Part shown: positions 58,891 to 64,000 of the stretch, one piece after another
Numbering within the stretch: the first letter of the stretch is position 1
How the letters are laid out: the number at the start of each line of letters is the position of its first letter
From: Zingiber officinale
Lineage: Eukaryota; Streptophyta; Magnoliopsida; Zingiberales; Zingiberaceae
NCBI RefSeq assembly: GCF_018446385.1
Contig: NC_055996.1
Coordinates: 16,603,317 to 16,667,316 of the forward strand
DNA length: 64,000 nucleotides
Direction of reading: 5' to 3'
Notes under the pieces: model-generated
Databases searched by the model: none
The model's input: only the letters and a program-made list of their open reading frames with translations
Told to the model about the DNA's origin: nothing
Program-made: the position numbers and the translations under genes

Positions 58891-59682
58891 TGATCCTGTC
58901 CGAAAGCTGAACCAACAGACGCTGGGCACGTGGCACTCTCCAAACTGCTGACGTAGATCTGCTGACTATCCGCCCGGACCTCCGGTGAACCTGCACAGAA
59001 GTCGGGCCGGGAAGGGGTTCCCGGCGACGACCCTCCGACGCTCAAGTCAGGCAAAGCTCAACAAGAAAGTGGCTCCCAGAATCGTAGAATGCGTACCTCC
59101 GGCGAAGGATAACAGCCTTTATATAGGGCTATGGAGAAGCGGGTGCACACATACCGAGGTGTACACGTGTCCTCAGCCCATACCCCAGTAAAGGCCTGTA
59201 AGTGAGCTTACCTGATCCCATACTGCTACAGTCCGAGCATGTCTTCGATGGGACAGCGGAACCCCTGTCATAAGATTTGGAGTACGGCCTAGTCCTAGAG
59301 CATGACAGCTGTCAGAAGATGTTCCTTGTCCTTCTCTCCCTACTCCATGCCGGGGCGTCTGGCCGGCCGACACTCACATCACGTCCGGCCCTCCATATGC
59401 ACTAGTATGCTTGGGAGATCCTCGATAATGTGCTATGTGGGGACTATTCGCAGTATGCTACCTTATGTCTTTGCCCGAGCGTGCCATCCGCTCGGCCCTA
59501 TGATCCTGTTCAGCGAGCGTCGGAACCCCGACTCCAGCTGGGGCACCTTTTGCCATCATTTAGCCACCGGTGGGCCGTCCGGGCGGTCGACCCACCCTTA
59601 TTCGGTCGGCCACCTAGCCCTTTGACTTCCACGTGGTGTTGACCCCCCAGAACGGGAGTCCCCTGTTCTTACCGCCGGATCA
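58891..59682 (-). repeat. 5' LTR of the Tat element (right copy)
   Basis: 792 bp, about 97.6% identical to the left copy by eye. Minus-strand TATATAAAG at 59117..59125 is the promoter TATA box for gag-pol. Confidence 0.93.
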
Positions 59683-59687
59683 GTTTG

Positions 59688-60194
59688 GAGACGGTGCAAG
59701 TAGGAGATGACTCAAATTTGTAAATTGTTAATCTTGCAAACACACACATTTAATTATCTAATCGAACTTTTTACTGGCATAACATCTGTCATGTTCTATC
59801 TATTATTAAAAATTTACTCTTTATATGTCAATTTTGTTTTGATAACAATGTCTTTTTTAAATTTATTCAAAATCATTGTTTTATCAAAGATAAAAGAACA
59901 TGTACTATCTTATTTTACTATGGAATAGAAAATGATCTCTACTATCTTTAAATTTTCAATCAAAACTTTCATTGGTGAATGCATAAATAAATCAATTTGG
60001 CATGTTTTACTTGGTCATCTTCTCTTTGCATTATTTAGTCTATCATCAATTAATATGATTTACTTACTTCCTTTACCTCCTCCCCATCTTGTTTATGTAG
60101 GGCTTGCATGAAAGCTAAAAGTTATAAGTTGTCTTTCTCTCATTCCAATCATATTTCTAATTTTCACTTAAAAGTATTCATTATGATGTTTGAG
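59688..60194. other. AT-rich DNA right of the Tat element
   Basis: Short forward frames only, probably part of the old Copia element whose integrase follows. No distinct feature. Confidence 0.35.
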
Positions 60195-60515
60195 GCTTTA
60201 TATCTATCTTATCTAATTAAGGCCTCTTATATTATGCTACCTTCATTGACTATTTTAGCATATATATTTATTTTATCCTATGAGAAGAAAATCTGATTTA
60301 TTAGACATACTCTATTATTTTTTTTTAAAAAATAAATATTATTTTAATCGCAACATAGCCTCTCTTCATTTTGATTGGAGAGGTGAATATCAAGCTCTCC
60401 ATTGTCATCTTGTCTCATGTGAAATGGTTCATTAGGTCTTTTGCCCTCACACCCTCGAGCAAAATGACTTGGCTAAGAGAACACATCTTCATATAGTTGA
60501 AACTATTGTTGCAGT
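60195..60515 (+). pseudogene. Degenerate Copia integrase relic
   Basis: Across frames the sequence gives a MRRKSDL segment, then WRGEYQALHCHLVSC and PHTLEQNDLAKRTHLHIVET. This is the order around the second Asp and the Glu of copia integrase. Several stops and frameshifts; LTRs not identified. Confidence 0.65.
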
Positions 60516-60559
60516 TAGCATCAATGGTCAAACTCAGATTTTGATAAATAATAAATAGA

Positions 60560-61329
60560 TTAAAGTTAGGTGTTATGTGTGGCTAACTTCTTTACCGAGT
60601 GTGTAGGAATTGACAGGTCTAGAGGACCTGACACCAGCCTGAATCCTAGTTCGTATGAGGACTTGATAATTGACACGAAATCCAGATAGTTCAAGTAGTG
60701 ATCGGATATCTGGCTACGGGACTTGACAGCTGACTGAAGTTCAGTTGGGTTTGTGGACCTGACAACTGGTGGGAAAACCTGGTGGGTCAAGTGGCAAGTC
60801 AAGTGACTGCAAATGGTAAGGAAAAACACTGGAGGAAAGAGATCCAATGAGGGTGAGTCCCAGTAAGGAAAGACTCTAGAGGATTGTAGGTCCATTTTAG
60901 AAACCTAAACTGAGACCGTGACTAGATCTTGGTCTTGGGAAGACATGATCTAATTAATAATCATTTAATTTTATAGTGCTAACTTTGTTTTGCAGATTAT
61001 ATTTTGCTGTGCTAACTTTATCATTCAAGAAATCAGTTGGTTGGTAAAAGGGGTCTCTAGGTGCTCGGGAAGGGTCCAGGCACTCGGAGGTCCTAGTGCC
61101 CAGACTGAATCTAAGCGTCCGAAGGTCCAGGTACCTTGACTGGATCCAGGTGCTTAGATTGGCTTAAACCCAGGTACTCGTGCAGATGAGCTGACACATG
61201 ATGATTGGCCAGCACACGTTAGGGTCCAGACGCCTAGACTGGTCCAGGCATTAACTTTTCAAAGAGAACTTTGGCGAGGGAAGAACACGTCAGCAGTCCG
61301 AGCACTCAGACCGGGTTCAGGCGCCCAAA
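60560..61329. repeat. LTR-like repeat with GTCCAGGCGCC phrases
   Basis: Two parts. 60600..60900 has repeated 'GGACCTGACA/ GACTTGACA' phrases. 61030..61325 has repeated 'GGTGCTCGG...GGTCCAGGCnCT' phrases. The latter resemble the SIRE LTR's GGCGCCCGGATCC units, so these are probably LTR pieces. Confidence 0.45.
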
Positions 61330-62055
61330 CATAGATAAGTCAGTGACGAAGCATGATCGAATAGGCCTCGATTTAGCGCCCAGGGTGTAAAGGATCTAGC
61401 ATGATAAACATGTGAAAAGCGTAGCGGAAAACAAACTAGATCCTCTCCGGACGATCCATGCAAAGGAAAATCATATACTAAGAATTTATTGAGAGTTATA
61501 CCTTTGCCGCGTGCCCTTCGCAATCCCGACAACGACGTTTCTTTAGATGCAGATCTCAACACGATCAAGTGGCCACGAGTCTACAGTATCCACACGAACA
61601 AGTCTTCGTTTGTCTCACAAACTTACAAAGTGGAGAAGGAAACCACCTAAGGTTGTGCTAGCAACCCTTTTTAGGAGGTTCGGCCAAGATAGGGAGGAAG
61701 AGAAGAAGACAATATGAACCCTTCAAGTTGTGGCCGAAAATCATCAACACACCTTTTGTACTCTTATGGAATATCAAAAGTCCTTGTGTCTTTTGATTTT
61801 CCTTCATGAATTCAATTCATGAAGAGTCTCTTGATCTCCTTTATAAATTGACTCTTAGTCATCTTTCATGAAGAGTTTTCCTTCTAAAATTCAAATCAAC
61901 ATTTGATGGTCATATTCAAAATTGACCTTTCATCTTCCATGGTGAATTCAAGTTCACCCAATGAGTCTAACTCATTGAACCTCATCAATCTAAATTGACT
62001 CCATGAATCTAATTCATTGCATGATTGACTCTTAGGGTCAATACTTAACACAGGG
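61330..62055. repeat. Insertion-like segment within an LTR fragment
   Basis: Composition and phrasing change at about 61330 and return at about 62052. The middle contains ATTCATGAAG/ATTGACTC repeats (61795..62040). Termini and target duplication were not resolved; it is possibly a solo LTR. Confidence 0.35.
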
Positions 62056-62155
62056 GTGGTCCAGGCTCCCGGATATGCCTATAAAAGAGCCCTCGACCAA
62101 CAGCCTTGAGTATCATCATCTACACTTATTCACGAGCTCATACTACCTGATCTCG
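62056..62155 (+). promoter_or_regulatory. LTR promoter fragment with TATA box
   Basis: TATAAAAG at 62080..62087 in GCCTATAAAAGAGCCC, followed by a transcript-start-like AGTATCATCATC leader. It continues the LTR interrupted at 61330. Confidence 0.4.
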
Positions 62156-63190
62156 TCTGAAAGCGTAGAAGATGGATGGTTGAGAAGGTGGCTCTGATGT
62201 TGATTTCTTATAGACTTTGATTCAGCAAAAGCGTCTCCAAGCAGTCCTGTGTGTCACAAGGAGCATTAGTGACTGAGCGAGGGCTGGGAATCCTTGGCAT
62301 AGACCTTCTGACACTCAGTTAGTGATCGAGTCGAGTAGAGGAATAGTGAGAAGAACAATAGCTAAGAGTGTAAAAATGTGTAGCATCACATACCTACGCC
62401 TATAGATGGAGACTCACTTTTATAGTGTCATTGTTTGTTTATGTACGAATCTCAAAGCATTTCCAAAAAAGAACAGACCATAAAGATGTTCTGACACCTT
62501 TCCCAAAATGGACCCACAATCTGTACATTTGACAAGGTGAAAGCTTCTAGTGTACAACTTACATATGGAATATTCTTTGTCATTTGTGGTGTAAAATGCG
62601 AAAAAGGAATGTTGAGCTGGTGAACCATTAATGTGTTGTGATGATAAGCTGACTAAGTCCCCTCCATCGTTTGATCTGACCTTGCTTTTGGAGGGAATCG
62701 ACTCTAATAAAGGATATAAACCACCTTGAGGTCTTAGCTCAACCTCTTTGAGGACTCAGATCAGCTAGGAAGAGTGATGGATCGACCCGGGTGGCAGATC
62801 GACCAGGAAGAGTGATGGATCAACTGGAGTGACGGATCGGCTAGGAAGAGTGGTAGATCGATTGGAGTGGCAGATCGGCTAAGAAGAGTGGCAAGTCAGT
62901 TAGAGTGGCGGATCGGCCAAGAAAAGTGGCAGATCGGCCAGGAAAAGTGGTGGATCAGCCAGAGTGGTGGATTGGCCAGGGTGGCGGACTAGGAAGAGTG
63001 GTGGATCAGCTAGAGTGGCGGATCGGTTAGGAAAAGTGACGAATCGGCCATGAAGAGTGATGGATCAACCAGGAAAAGTAGTGGGTCGACTAGAGTGGTG
63101 GATCTACCAGAGTGGCAAATTAGTCAGGAAGAGTGGCAGACCGGCTAGGAAAAGTGATGGTTCGACCTTGGTAGATCGGCTAGTCGTGTC
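62156..63190 (-). repeat. Probable minus-strand LTR fragment containing a minisatellite
   Basis: Minus-strand CACTATAAAAGTG near 62427..62440 is a TATA box, followed leftward by an R/U5-like leader. The U3 side contains the 62759..63182 array. Ends are not defined. Confidence 0.4.
62759..63182. repeat. Minisatellite of 17- and 21-bp units
   Basis: About 22 units of two kinds: GATCGGCCAGGAAAAGTGGCG (21 bp) and GATCAGCCAGAGTGGTG (17 bp). They differ by the block GAAA and are mixed along the array. Confidence 0.85.
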
Positions 63191-64000
63191 AGTTGGAAAA
63201 GATGGTTATTAACCTTCACTCTCACCTAGCTCAGCATCCAATTGATCTTGGTTGCATCTGTGATAGTTTTTCATACTTATCGTATCATAAGTTTTCCCTT
63301 CAAATTTATTTGAAGAAGGCACAATTTTAACTAACTAGATAGCCTATTCTTCAGCTAGATCGCTTTTGACTGACTGGACTAAGCTTGGCCGGAACTCGAC
63401 TGACTTTTATAGATTGAAATTGATTGATTTTTACTGCTCGATTTTTTGTTAATTTGGTGAGTGGATCTGCTCGGAAGCTTGGTGATTTGATGATTAATTG
63501 ATCGGCTAAAATTTTGAATTACCAAGCTGAATTTTAAATTGTCAGTTTGGGTATGCCGATTGGATGCAATTGTATTTTACCGATCTGAATTTACCCATTG
63601 GATGACTGTTCAAAGCATTTTAATTAGAGTGGCCACTTAGTGCCGATTGATTGGCCAGGAGTTGCCAATTTAGACTTTTTGGATTTCAATTATTATTTGT
63701 CGATCGGCTTTGAGCAGACTGCCATTGTTATTTTGTAAAGTGGAATTTTATCGATCGGAAACTGGGTTATTGGAATTGCCTATTAATTCTGATTGAAATT
63801 GGGTATGCTTATTTAATAATCCCTTTGCAGCCGAACGGATGTGACACTCTTTGAAATTGGTCGAATGGAATTGTTGACAAAAGTTGACTACCGATGCTGC
63901 TTAATTTCTGCTTGAAACTGTCCATTGGATTTTTTTTTTATTGCTCTTGCTGGTCGGACTAGCAAAGCCGTCAATCGGCTCTGACCACTTGCTCCCTATG
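63191..64000. other. Region at the window end, no gene seen
   Basis: AT-rich with recurring GATCGGCT/ATTGGATG phrases like those of the preceding LTR fragment, so probably more retrotransposon sequence. No coding frame. Confidence 0.4.

Larger units (their letters stand above)
48358..59682 (-). mobile_element. Ty3/gypsy Tat-lineage retrotransposon, 11,325 bp, nearly complete
   Basis: LTRs 48358..49150 and 58891..59682 (TGATCC...GGATCA) are flanked by a perfect GTTTG duplication (48353..48357 and 59683..59687). The minus strand carries gag, protease, RT, RNase H, a second (archaeal-type) RNase H and integrase, in the order typical of the Tat lineage. Between pol and the 3' LTR lie a tandem array and a spliced gene on the opposite strand. 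By hand I count about 19 substitutions and one indel between the LTRs (about 2.4%). At a generic monocot rate of 1.3e-8 per site per year this is roughly one million years. Confidence 0.96.

Overview
This window is nuclear DNA from a flowering plant, most likely a monocot. The exons of the ALOG, GCK and PPR genes are GC-rich, intergenic DNA is AT-rich, and transposable elements (TEs) fill about 70% of the window. A large-genome monocot such as a Zingiberales member would fit, but nothing here proves the order. No bacterial, organellar or viral genes were seen.

The genic part is at the left (about 2.0-11.9 kb), with one more gene at 23.3-24.4 kb. (i) A P-class pentatricopeptide-repeat (PPR) protein on the minus strand has a small second exon (2079..1998) that a plain ORF search misses. 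(ii) A GCK-domain protein is divergent from it across 235 bp; its cysteine layout resembles Mia40. (iii) An ataxin-3/Josephin deubiquitinase has two exons and a 3.85-kb intron holding a Copia gag fossil. (iv) An ALOG (LSH/G1-like) transcription factor sits on the minus strand at 23.3-23.9 kb, with a probable 5'UTR intron and a TATA box. These are the only host genes I can support.

The rest is layered TEs. A degenerate SIRE-like Copia element (12.3-21.8 kb, minus) lies between the Josephin and ALOG genes. At 24.5-32 kb there are SINEs, MITEs, hAT-like and CACTA-like relics and (AT)n tracts. A CACTA element (about 32.0 to at least 47.56 kb, minus) is split by an 11.07-kb Copia element (34816..45885, TSD ATTGT). 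The left LTR of that Copia element is itself split by a 1455-bp solo LTR (36816..38270, TSD CTAAT). A nearly complete 11.3-kb Ty3/gypsy Tat element occupies 48358..59682 (minus, TSD GTTTG). The last 4 kb are LTR fragments, a degenerate Copia integrase and a minisatellite.

The most interesting part is the Tat element. Its gag-pol stays in one frame for 1710 codons, interrupted by six stop codons that could all be C-to-T changes. On the opposite strand it carries a separate three-exon gene of 695 codons with intact splice sites, a TATA box and a coiled coil. A 19-unit tandem array separates that gene from pol. Antisense ORFs are known in the Tat lineage, so this is a well-preserved example and not a new system. 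I found nothing that I would call an undescribed biological system.
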